Positions 1 to 5,495 of a stretch of DNA of 5,728 bases are shown piece by piece. The position numbers were made by a program, and so were the translations under genes. The notes below the pieces were generated by a model. That model made no database searches. It saw nothing but the letters and a program-made list of their open reading frames with translations, and had not been told where the DNA came from. The stretch is from Bacteroidota bacterium (GTDB taxonomy: Bacteria; Bacteroidota; Bacteroidia; Bacteroidales; Prolixibacteraceae), in assembly GCA_023393265.1 (NCBI GenBank), contig JAEWME010000286.1:1-5728 (forward strand). Direction: 5' to 3'. Position 1 is the first letter of the stretch, and the number at the start of each line of letters is the position of its first letter.

Positions 1-1
1 G

Positions 2-766
2 TACAGGCAGCACATGTCGATGAGTTACCTGGCTGGTTATTTCATCGAACAAACACTTTCTATCGACAATGTCTTCGTGATTTTGCTGATTCTGCAAGGC
101 TTTTCGGTCCCTCAGAAAAACTATAAAACGGTTTTGTTCTGGGGTGTTTTGGGCGCCATTTTCCTGCGCTTTATATTCATTTTTGCAGGCGCTGCCATGA
201 TTAAACGCTTCGATTGGATTTTGTACATTTTCGGTGGATTCCTGGTTTTTCAGGGAATCCGGATTTTACTCAAAAAGGAAGGCGAAGAAAAAGATCCGCA
301 CGATTATGCGATTGTGAAGCTGATGTCGCGCTATTTCAATATTTCAAAAGAATATCATGGCGACAAATTCGCCTACAAATACGACAAAAAATTGTTCTTC
401 ACGCCGTTAATGCTGGTTTTGGTCCTGGTCGAATTTACCGACGTAATTTTTGCCCTCGATTCTATTCCTGCTGTTTTCTCTGTGTCGCGCGATCCATTTG
501 TTGTATTTTTCTCCAACATTTTCGCCATCATCGGGCTGCGGTCGCTGTTCTTCCTGCTGGCCAATATGGTTAGCAAATTCAGGTTCCTGAATGTAGGAGT
601 CAGCATTCTGCTTGTTTTTGTCGGCGTAAAATTGCTGGCTCACCACTGGCTCGAAGAAATCGGGTTCAAATCATCGTATTCCCTTTATTTTATTGCGGCC
701 ACACTTGTATTAAGTGTCGTTTTCTCTATTTTATTTCCGGAGAAAGAGACAGAAACAGCCAAATAA
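2..766 (+). CDS. TerC-family integral membrane protein, 5' end missing
   Basis: This is a TerC/Alx-type inner-membrane protein. Relatives have been linked to manganese export and tellurite resistance, but the substrate cannot be read from sequence. The first Met is at base 14, yet the frame is open to the window edge (Tyr-Arg-Gln-His precede it), and family members are usually about 300 residues or more. The 250 residues seen therefore probably lack one or two N-terminal helices, and the Met at 14 is unlikely to be the true start. Numbering from that Met, the family's acidic membrane motifs are present: GYFIEQTLSIDNVF at 9-21 and EFTDVIFALDSIPAVF at 140-155, followed by NIFAIIGLRSLFFLL at 168-182. 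A charged cytoplasmic-type loop spans about 86-127, and further hydrophobic helices lie at about 40-60, 68-86, 191-209 and 223-241. It ends with TAA and converges on aroC across a shared terminator. The family call is firm; the transported ion is unknown. Confidence 0.9.
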   Translation, partial: YRQHMSMSYLAGYFIEQTLSIDNVFVILLILQGFSVPQKNYKTVLFWGVLGAIFLRFIFIFAGAAMIKRFDWILYIFGGFLVFQGIRILLKKEGEEKDPHDYAIVKLMSRYFNISKEYHGDKFAYKYDKKLFFTPLMLVLVLVEFTDVIFALDSIPAVFSVSRDPFVVFFSNIFAIIGLRSLFFLLANMVSKFRFLNVGVSILLVFVGVKLLAHHWLEEIGFKSSYSLYFIAATLVLSVVFSILFPEKETETAK

Positions 767-794
767 TCAAGCCAATTTAAGCTTTTGAAATCAT

Positions 795-850
795 AAAACA
801 GTTGAAGGCGACCGATAATCCGAGGATTGTCAATCGCCTTCAACTGTTTT
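795..850. terminator. Bidirectional intrinsic terminator between terC-like gene and aroC
   Basis: A perfect 17-bp inverted repeat pairs 795-811 (AAAACAGTTGAAGGCGA) with 834-850. The loop continues the helix after two mismatches: 814-820 pairs with 825-831 (one G-U pair), closing on a four-base loop at 821-824. On the plus strand the stem ends in a T-run (847-851), serving the TerC-like gene that stops at 766. On the minus strand it ends in TTTTAT, serving aroC, which stops at 868. Terminator function is inferred from structure and from its position between convergent genes. Confidence 0.9.
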
Positions 851-867
851 TGCAGGTTACTGCTATT

Positions 868-1941
868 TTATAACTTACTTTTCCTATTCAGTAAAAAGTG
901 GTCGGCTAAAACAATGGCGGCCATCGATTCAACAATTGGCACAGCGCGCGGTAGTACACACGGATCGTGCCGTCCTTTGGGATTGATTACCACTTCATTT
1001 TCCGATTTATCCACCGTATTTTGTTCTTTCAGCAGGGTGGCAATGGGTTTGAATGCCACATTGAAATAGATGTCTTCTCCGTTAGAAATACCACCCTGAA
1101 TTCCTCCTGAGTGATTGGTTTTAGTACGGATACCCGTTTCGGTTTTAATAAAAACGTCGTTGTGCTCCGAGCCCGACAATCTTGTCCCGTCAAATCCGGA
1201 GCCATATTCGAAGCCCTTCACAGCATTGATGCCCAACATTGCAAAACCAAGGTCGGCGTGCAGTTTGTTGAAAACCGGTTCGCCCCATCCCGCAGGAACA
1301 CCTTTGATTACGCCCGTAATAACCCCGCCAACTGTATCGTGATTGTGACCAGCTTCTTCAATACGTGCAATCATTTTTTCTGCAGTTTCATGATCGGGGC
1401 AACGAACTATATTCGATTCGGTTTGGCTGAGATCAAGTTCGTAGTATGGTTTTCCAATTTCGATGTTTCCAACCCGGGAAACATACGCCTGAATGGAGAC
1501 GCCTGATTGGCGGAGTAGCTGTTTAGCTACTGCACCGGCCACGACACGGGCTATTGTTTCGCGGGCAGATGAACGGCCACCGCCACGGTGATCACGGCTT
1601 CCGTATTTTTGAATATAGGTGTAGTCGGCATGCGACGGGCGAAAAATGTCCTTCAAATCGTTGTAGTCGTTCGAATGCTGGTCCTTGTTGCGCACCAAAA
1701 AAGCGATGGGAGTGCCTTGTGTTTTCCCCTCGTATATTCCTGAAAGAAATTCCACCTGGTCGCTTTCGCCACGTTGGGTTGTTATTTTTGACTGGCCGGG
1801 TTTACGACGGTTCAACTCATTCTGAATGAATTCGGGATCGATTTCCAGACCGGCAGGGCAGCCATCGATGATGCCCCCAATACCAACGCCATGCGATTCG
1901 CCAAAAGATGTTAACCGAAAAAGTTGTCCAAAGCTGTTCAT
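868..1941 (-). CDS. aroC: Chorismate synthase
   Basis: This enzyme catalyses the last step of the shikimate pathway, 5-enolpyruvylshikimate-3-phosphate to chorismate, using reduced FMN in the cytoplasm. Chorismate feeds aromatic amino acids, folate and quinones. The 357-residue product has normal family length. All three family signatures are visible: GESHG at 14-18 followed by GCPAG at 28-32, RPSHADYTY at 101-109 with GGGRSSARET at 120-129, and RHDPCVLPRAVP at 324-335. HDTVGG is at 201-206. The open frame extends upstream to a Met at 1992, but MNSFGQLFRLTSFGESHG at 1941 matches the family N-terminus, and the 17 extra residues resemble no homologue. The leader before 1941 is A/T-rich with no clear Shine-Dalgarno. 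A terminator lies between it and the upstream slyD-like gene, so it probably has its own promoter in 1942-2031, although none is convincing. No key motif is missing, so the enzyme should be active. Confidence 0.97.
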   Translation of the reverse strand: MNSFGQLFRLTSFGESHGVGIGGIIDGCPAGLEIDPEFIQNELNRRKPGQSKITTQRGESDQVEFLSGIYEGKTQGTPIAFLVRNKDQHSNDYNDLKDIFRPSHADYTYIQKYGSRDHRGGGRSSARETIARVVAGAVAKQLLRQSGVSIQAYVSRVGNIEIGKPYYELDLSQTESNIVRCPDHETAEKMIARIEEAGHNHDTVGGVITGVIKGVPAGWGEPVFNKLHADLGFAMLGINAVKGFEYGSGFDGTRLSGSEHNDVFIKTETGIRTKTNHSGGIQGGISNGEDIYFNVAFKPIATLLKEQNTVDKSENEVVINPKGRHDPCVLPRAVPIVESMAAIVLADHFLLNRKSKL

Positions 1942-2031
1942 ATTTACAAATAAAAAGTTTAAAATGCTTTCGCGAAGTTCGCTAAAACGCACAAAAAATG
2001 TTCATTTTGCGATCGAATTGCAGTTTTACAG

Positions 2032-2075
2032 AAATAAAAAATGTTGTCTCAAAACGCGAAATTCTGAGACAACAT
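2032..2075 (-). terminator. Intrinsic terminator of the slyD-like gene
   Basis: A perfect 11-bp inverted repeat pairs 2041-2051 (ATGTTGTCTCA) with 2065-2075 around a 13-base loop. Read on the minus strand, the stem is followed at once by a T-rich tract (2032-2040), as expected for an intrinsic terminator about 30 bases after the slyD-like stop codon at 2105. On the plus strand a T-run lies about ten bases beyond the stem (2086-2093), so termination in that direction would be weaker. It separates slyD from aroC transcriptionally. Confidence 0.85.
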
Positions 2076-2104
2076 CATCAAATTATTTTTTTTGATTTAA
2101 ATGA

Positions 2105-2701
2105 TTAGCAGCCACAACCGCAACCACCGTGGCCATGATCATGACCATCGCTGGCGCATGCACCTTCGGCGCAACCTTCGTCACCACAACCACAGCTTCC
2201 GCTTCCGCAGCCACAACCGCCACTGGTTAAAGCAGCAATTTCTTCGTCGCTGGCTTCGCGAACTTCGGTGATTGCGCCTTTAAAGAAAAGACTTTCACCT
2301 GCGAGTGGGTGGTTGAAGTCCATTTTCACAACATCGTCGGTAATTTCCAGAACCAGACCATTTAAGCGCTGGCCGCTGGTGCTCATCATCGGAACAGTGT
2401 TGCCAACAGATACAATTTCTTCGTCGAATTCACCATCGATAAAGAAGATATGTTTGGGAAGATCAACGATTGCATTTTCATCAACTTCGCCGTATGCGTC
2501 AACATCCTGTAAGCTGATTTCGAAGGGGCTGCCAACTTCGAGACCTTCGAGGCTTGCTTCAAATTTGGGAAGCATGAGGCCGGCACCAAATACAAAACTC
2601 AATGGTTTCTCGATGGTTGCCTGCTCAATCAATTCTCCCTCAGCATCATCGTAATGAAGGTCGTATGTCAGGGAAACCATTTTGTTTTTTCCTATTTTCA
2701 T
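2105..2701 (-). CDS. slyD: SlyD-type FKBP peptidyl-prolyl isomerase with Cys-rich metal-binding tail
   Basis: This is a cytoplasmic FKBP-fold prolyl cis-trans isomerase and chaperone of the SlyD group, 198 residues (E. coli SlyD has 196). Residues 1-74 and about 121-150 form the split FKBP domain, seen in MKIGKNKMVSLTY at the start, GAGLMLPKFEASLEGLEVG at 39-57, AYGEVDEN at 69-76 and DFNHPLAG at 128-135. The insert-in-flap chaperone domain lies between, at about 75-120. Tyr13, Tyr70 and Phe129 line up by eye with SlyD pocket residues. After an acidic linker (REASDEEIAAL, 148-158), residues 161-198 form a Gly/Cys/His tail with nine Cys (163, 165, 170, 172, 177, 182, 194, 196, 198) and His187, His189 and His191. 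In E. coli SlyD such a tail binds nickel and other metals and helps hydrogenase maturation. The metal here is unknown. M1 is the start because the E. coli protein aligns from there; an AAAAGGAAAA stretch precedes it. Confidence 0.93.
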   Translation of the reverse strand: MKIGKNKMVSLTYDLHYDDAEGELIEQATIEKPLSFVFGAGLMLPKFEASLEGLEVGSPFEISLQDVDAYGEVDENAIVDLPKHIFFIDGEFDEEIVSVGNTVPMMSTSGQRLNGLVLEITDDVVKMDFNHPLAGESLFFKGAITEVREASDEEIAALTSGGCGCGSGSCGCGDEGCAEGACASDGHDHGHGGCGCGC

Positions 2702-2736
2702 AGCTTTTCCTTTTAATTTTTAATTTATTAACGGTA

Positions 2737-2766
2737 CAAAGAAAGGAAATTCAGTGGGATTACAAT
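2737..2766 (-). promoter_or_regulatory. Candidate Bacteroidota-type promoter for the slyD-like gene
   Basis: On the minus strand, ATTG (2763-2766) is followed after 18 bases by TTTCTTTG (2737-2744). This resembles the Bacteroidota -33 TTTG / -7 TAnnTTTG pattern with one mismatch in each element and slightly short spacing. It would place the transcript start about 25-30 bases before the slyD-like ATG. The call rests on pattern matching alone in an A/T-rich region. Confidence 0.35.
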
Positions 2767-2868
2767 GCGTAAAGGCCCGATGATTTCCAACAGTTAAAAA
2801 TAACATCAAAAAGGAGCTTTGGTTTAATAAGATCCAGTGTGTTTCTGATGTTTATTTTTCAAATGACG

Positions 2869-4479
2869 TTATTTTTTAATCAGTTTCGTCGTTGTGCTTT
2901 GTCTACCTTCCAAAACATTTAGGAAATAAACCCCCGATTTGAGATTTTCGAGATTCGTAATCGCCTGATTATTGGATACGTTTGTATACCTCGCAACCAT
3001 TTTCCCTGAAACAGAAGTCAGGGTTACAGTTGCTTTGTCCTGAATTCCTGATAAAACAACAAATTCAGCAAACGGATTAGGATACACGTTCACACGCTGT
3101 TTTGCAATGGCAGGTGCTGATGTTGTACTCTGGTGATTAAGGTTGTCGATGCAGAAATAGGCTGGAGTATTCATTCCCCAAACACCATTGTCCGACGATC
3201 TTAGCGAAAATTGCAGTTTCGATACGAAGCCCAGCTTTTCAAGGTTCACCCATTTCCAATAATCCAGAATGTAGTCGTAGGCATTGTTGCTGTATGAAAA
3301 ATCGGCCAGGTATACTTCAACTTTTCCTGTCGATTTATCTTCTGAATCGAACCCTTCGATGGTGAGAATAAACCAATCCTTGTCGTCGCCGGTTTCGCCG
3401 CCAAATTTCTTCGAGAAGGCATCGCCGTTTTTCATCGACAAATAGGCATAGGTGCTATTGGTTACATAAAGTCCGGAAATAAGCGTATCTTTTAGCATGA
3501 CCGTTGCAACAGGTACAGGATAAACAACTGCATATCCGGGAGTTCCGACAACGCCACCGCCTGTAATGGCGCTGTATTGGTTGGAATAACTTGCTGTTTC
3601 AACATCAGTTGTTGTTGATGCAGCAAAACCCGACCAGCTTCCCCAATCGGCACTGTAATCATTCAAAAAACTGAAGTTTCCGCTTTCAAATCCACCTTTC
3701 AGATCTCTTCCATTGTAAAAGCTTTCTGAGCCAAGATTCAGATCATCGAAACTGGCATAAGTAACCGATTGATATTCATAGGGTTTTTCACCATTAAAAT
3801 CGTCCATGCAGAAATAAGCAGGCGTATTCATATATCCAAAACTATTGTCGCTGGACGAAAGGCTGAAAACCAACTTTTGGGCATCTTTCATTGCACTTAA
3901 ATCGAACCAGATCCATTTGTTAATGATATAATCCTTCGAATTATCATCAAATCTGAAATCGGCCAGGTAAAATTCAATGGAATCAACCGCCACTTGGGAT
4001 TCATCATACGCTTTAATCGTCAGTTTGAAAAAGTCCGGATCATTTCCGGTTTCGCCGCCAAATTTTTTTGAAAAAGCGTCGCCGTTCTTCATCGACAGAT
4101 AGGCATAAGTTGAGTTGGTAATGTAAAATCCGCTGATTTTTGATTTCTTAGGAAGAACAACTTCAGCCAATGGCGAAGCATAGCAAACAGCATAATTCGC
4201 ACTGTGTTTGTTTCCGCTACCGGCGATAGCGCTGTACTGATTTTCATAGCTGGCCGTTGTGGCATCGGTTGTATTTGAATACGCAAACCCACTCCAGCTA
4301 AACCAGTCGCTGTTGTATGAATTCATAAATACAAAACCACCGCTTGTAAAACTTCCGGATAGGTCGTCGCCATTCCAGTATTCTTCTGCATCGAGCGACA
4401 AATCGTCGAATGTGGCAACCTGGGCCGTTGTAACTGCTGATAAAAAGATGGCAATAATTGCCAGGTAGATGTGTTTCAT
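2869..4479 (-). CDS. Secreted tandem-DUF4465 protein with T9SS sorting domain, under a B12 riboswitch
   Basis: The predicted product is a 536-residue exported protein. Residues 1-19 form a signal peptide (Lys2, hydrophobic core, cleavage likely at TTA|Q). Two DUF4465 domains follow, at about 24-227 and 244-447. Each opens with FDDL, has a W(F/G)SWSGFA motif, a central TNSTYAYLSMKNGDAF segment, then YLADF, a SSDN motif and MNTPAYFC near the end. Residues 462-536 match the type IX secretion type A sorting domain: VYPNPF at 465-470, a Ser/Thr-rich beta segment, LKSGVYFLNV and a terminal KLIKK. It should cross the outer membrane through T9SS and be released or anchored at the surface. The leader carries a cobalamin riboswitch, so expression should fall when B12 is plentiful. 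This suggests a role in cobamide capture; an alternative is a B12-independent substitute function. DUF4465 has no enzymatic role known to me. No transporter gene is adjacent within the window. Confidence 0.88.
   Translation of the reverse strand: MKHIYLAIIAIFLSAVTTAQVATFDDLSLDAEEYWNGDDLSGSFTSGGFVFMNSYNSDWFSWSGFAYSNTTDATTASYENQYSAIAGSGNKHSANYAVCYASPLAEVVLPKKSKISGFYITNSTYAYLSMKNGDAFSKKFGGETGNDPDFFKLTIKAYDESQVAVDSIEFYLADFRFDDNSKDYIINKWIWFDLSAMKDAQKLVFSLSSSDNSFGYMNTPAYFCMDDFNGEKPYEYQSVTYASFDDLNLGSESFYNGRDLKGGFESGNFSFLNDYSADWGSWSGFAASTTTDVETASYSNQYSAITGGGVVGTPGYAVVYPVPVATVMLKDTLISGLYVTNSTYAYLSMKNGDAFSKKFGGETGDDKDWFILTIEGFDSEDKSTGKVEVYLADFSYSNNAYDYILDYWKWVNLEKLGFVSKLQFSLRSSDNGVWGMNTPAYFCIDNLNHQSTTSAPAIAKQRVNVYPNPFAEFVVLSGIQDKATVTLTSVSGKMVARYTNVSNNQAITNLENLKSGVYFLNVLEGRQSTTTKLIKK
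3388..3462 (-). repeat. Conserved 25-residue core, copy in DUF4465 domain 2
   Basis: This encodes residues 340-364 (starts TNSTYAYLSM, ends KKFGGETG). It is identical in protein sequence to residues 121-145 of domain 1. The two DNA copies differ at 13 of 75 bases, all of them silent. Confidence 0.9.
4045..4119 (-). repeat. Conserved 25-residue core, copy in DUF4465 domain 1
   Basis: This encodes residues 121-145 and is the partner of the copy at 3388-3462. Flanking parts of the two domains diverge much more (for example ISGFYI against ISGLYV just before, and NDPDF against DDKDW just after), so the core is the most constrained part of the duplication. Confidence 0.9.
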
Positions 4480-4481
4480 TA

Positions 4482-4513
4482 TGTAATAATTTTGAATGGT
4501 TCAAAACATTACA
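4482..4513 (-). promoter_or_regulatory. Start-codon-proximal hairpin, likely translational expression platform
   Basis: On the minus strand, TGTAAT (4508-4513) pairs with ATTACA (4482-4487), and TTTTGAA (4500-4506) pairs with TTCAAAA (4490-4496), around a three-base loop (4497-4499). One base faces two at a small internal loop. The hairpin ends two bases before the ATG at 4477-4479 of the DUF4465 gene, so it would bury the ribosome entry region. No U-run follows, so it is not an intrinsic terminator. Its link to the upstream riboswitch is inferred from position. Confidence 0.6.
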
Positions 4514-4563
4514 ATATGCAAAACCGCTGAAATAACCGAATAAATATAGATTTTGGTTATCCC

Positions 4564-4585
4564 AAGCTTTTTCTCCCGAAAGCTT
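4564..4585 (-). promoter_or_regulatory. Hairpin just 3' of the riboswitch aptamer (candidate P13)
   Basis: A 7-bp stem (AAGCTTT, 4579-4585, with AAAGCTT, 4564-4570, on the minus strand) closes an eight-base loop, CGGGAGAA. It begins about 16 bases after the aptamer's closing P1 helix. Many cobalamin riboswitches place there a hairpin whose loop (L13) kisses loop L5. No U-run follows, so it is not a terminator. The role is inferred from position. Confidence 0.45.
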
Positions 4586-4601
4586 TGAATATTGTAGTTT
4601 G

Positions 4602-4758
4602 AATGGCAGGTCTTCTGGCTTACTTCATTTTTTGCAGCCTTCCCATTTTCTGAAAACAGTGGCGTGAATTACAAAAATTATCGAAGTTTACAGCTGCGGG
4701 TACAGCTCCGGATTTTAACCGGATTCCCTATTAAACGCATAAACATGGCGTTACCATT
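4602..4758 (-). promoter_or_regulatory. Cobalamin (adenosylcobalamin-type) riboswitch aptamer
   Basis: Read on the minus strand, this has the ordered conserved blocks of a cobalamin riboswitch. P1 AATGG (4754-4758) pairs with CCATT (4602-4606). A small hairpin AACGC/GCGTT lies at 4748-4752 and 4734-4738. Then come GGGAA, a P6-like arm CCGGTTAAAATCCGG (4708-4722), AGCTGTACCCGC (4696-4707), CGCCACTG (4657-4664), GGGAAGGC (4637-4644) and a near-consensus B12 box AGCCAGAAGACCTGCC (4605-4620). Riboswitches of this class bind a cobalamin and switch off the downstream gene. The only gene downstream on this strand is the tandem-DUF4465 secreted protein, with about 120 bases between aptamer and ATG. 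The identity is clear from the B12 box alone; which cobalamin form it prefers is not. Confidence 0.96.
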
Positions 4759-4770
4759 ACAGCGGCTAAG

Positions 4771-4801
4771 ATAAACTAAAAATGCATAGTGTGCCGGCAA
4801 A
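4771..4801 (-). promoter_or_regulatory. Candidate promoter for the riboswitch transcript
   Basis: On the minus strand an exact TTTG (4798-4801) is followed after 19 bases by TAGTTTAT (4771-4778). This matches the Bacteroidota -33/-7 layout in spacing and in the first six positions of TAnnTTTG. Transcription would begin a few bases before the first riboswitch helix, which is where it is needed. The call is by pattern only. Confidence 0.45.
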
Positions 4802-4850
4802 AGATTTTAAATGCCCGAAAACTTATGAACAACATGCAGTTGAATTAACA

Positions 4851-5369
4851 CTAAACCCTGGAGGTACTTAGTTTCGCCGTTTTGAAGGTGAAGAACTTTT
4901 GTGCAAAATAACTATAGATTACAACGATGCCGGTCGTCAGAATTTTGGAAAGGGTAGGCCATAAGCCAACAAATTCGACAAATATTTTCAGAAATACATA
5001 ATTCAAAAAAATGGAGCCGGAAACGGAAATCATATAGCGAATGAGTTGCACCCGGCCACGAATCACCGAAGACGTGAACGTGATGAACTTGGCAAATAAA
5101 AAACCGGTGAAAAATGTGATCGGGAAAACAATGATAAACGCCGCAATGTGCGGACTAATCGAAACAACTTTCAGATCGATAACCTGTTTGTCGAGTATAA
5201 AGTTGTAGCAAAGGAAATATAGAAAAATGTCGAGTACAGTATTAAAACCACCCGTTGCAGCGTATCTGAATGTTTCAAGTGGTATTGGTACAATTTTTCT
5301 AAAAGGCTTGTAAAAGAAATCGATTACTGCAATAATCAATCTTTGCAGCTTATAGGCCAACTTCAGCAT
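4851..5369 (-). CDS. GtrA-family small membrane protein
   Basis: GtrA-like proteins are small four-helix inner-membrane proteins. Several are thought to move undecaprenyl-phosphate-linked sugars across the membrane for O-antigen, teichoic acid or arabinogalactan modification, but the substrate here is unknown. Starting at Met 5369 the product has 172 residues, normal for the family. Hydrophobic helices lie at about 36-55, 72-95, 108-130 and 138-158. Family-like motifs include FRYAATGGFNTVLDI at 34-48, ISPHIAAF at 71-78, GRVQLIRY at 105-112, LNYVFLK at 122-128 and YSYFAQKFFTFK at 152-163. The open frame reaches a Met at 5471, but those 34 extra residues add an extra hydrophobic stretch not typical of the family, so the internal start is preferred. 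It lies 126 bases after the upstream polymerase gene. A weak TTTG-N22-TATATTTC promoter-like match lies at 5453-5486. No terminator is evident between it and the riboswitch, so some read-through is possible. Confidence 0.88.
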   Translation of the reverse strand: MLKLAYKLQRLIIAVIDFFYKPFRKIVPIPLETFRYAATGGFNTVLDIFLYFLCYNFILDKQVIDLKVVSISPHIAAFIIVFPITFFTGFLFAKFITFTSSVIRGRVQLIRYMISVSGSIFLNYVFLKIFVEFVGLWPTLSKILTTGIVVIYSYFAQKFFTFKTAKLSTSRV

Positions 5370-5495
5370 AAAAGTATCTATTGGTTCGATTTGTTCTCCG
5401 CAGAAAAATACTTTCCTGCAAATAATAATTGACAAAATAAACAGAAAAGATTGAAATATAAAGCATCGCAAATTAAAAATACCAAAGAACCTGTT

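Noticed and set aside
1111..1829. Several plus-strand open frames opposite aroC
   Set aside because: They are mirror frames of a conserved gene, with no domains and no leader or promoter signals.
1947..1954. TTTATTTG (minus) as a -7 element for a leaderless aroC transcript
   Set aside because: It has one mismatch and no -33 TTTG at the right distance, so it is not better than chance in this A/T-rich stretch.
1942..1992. 17-residue N-terminal extension of aroC to an upstream Met
   Set aside because: The family N-terminus begins at the Met at 1941 (MNSFGQLF); the extension is unlike known chorismate synthases and lies in A/T-rich leader DNA.
2108..2225. Short GC-rich repeats read as a DNA repeat array
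   Set aside because: They are explained by the Gly-Cys-Gly codons of the SlyD tail and do not form a regular spaced array, so not a CRISPR or tandem-repeat locus.
2268..2654. 128-codon plus-strand open frame opposite the slyD-like gene
   Set aside because: It is the antisense of a well-conserved gene, low in complexity and rich in Ser/Pro, with no recognisable domain.
5370..5471. 34-residue N-terminal extension of the GtrA-like protein
   Set aside because: It would add a further hydrophobic stretch before the family's usual start; the Met at 5369 gives normal family length.
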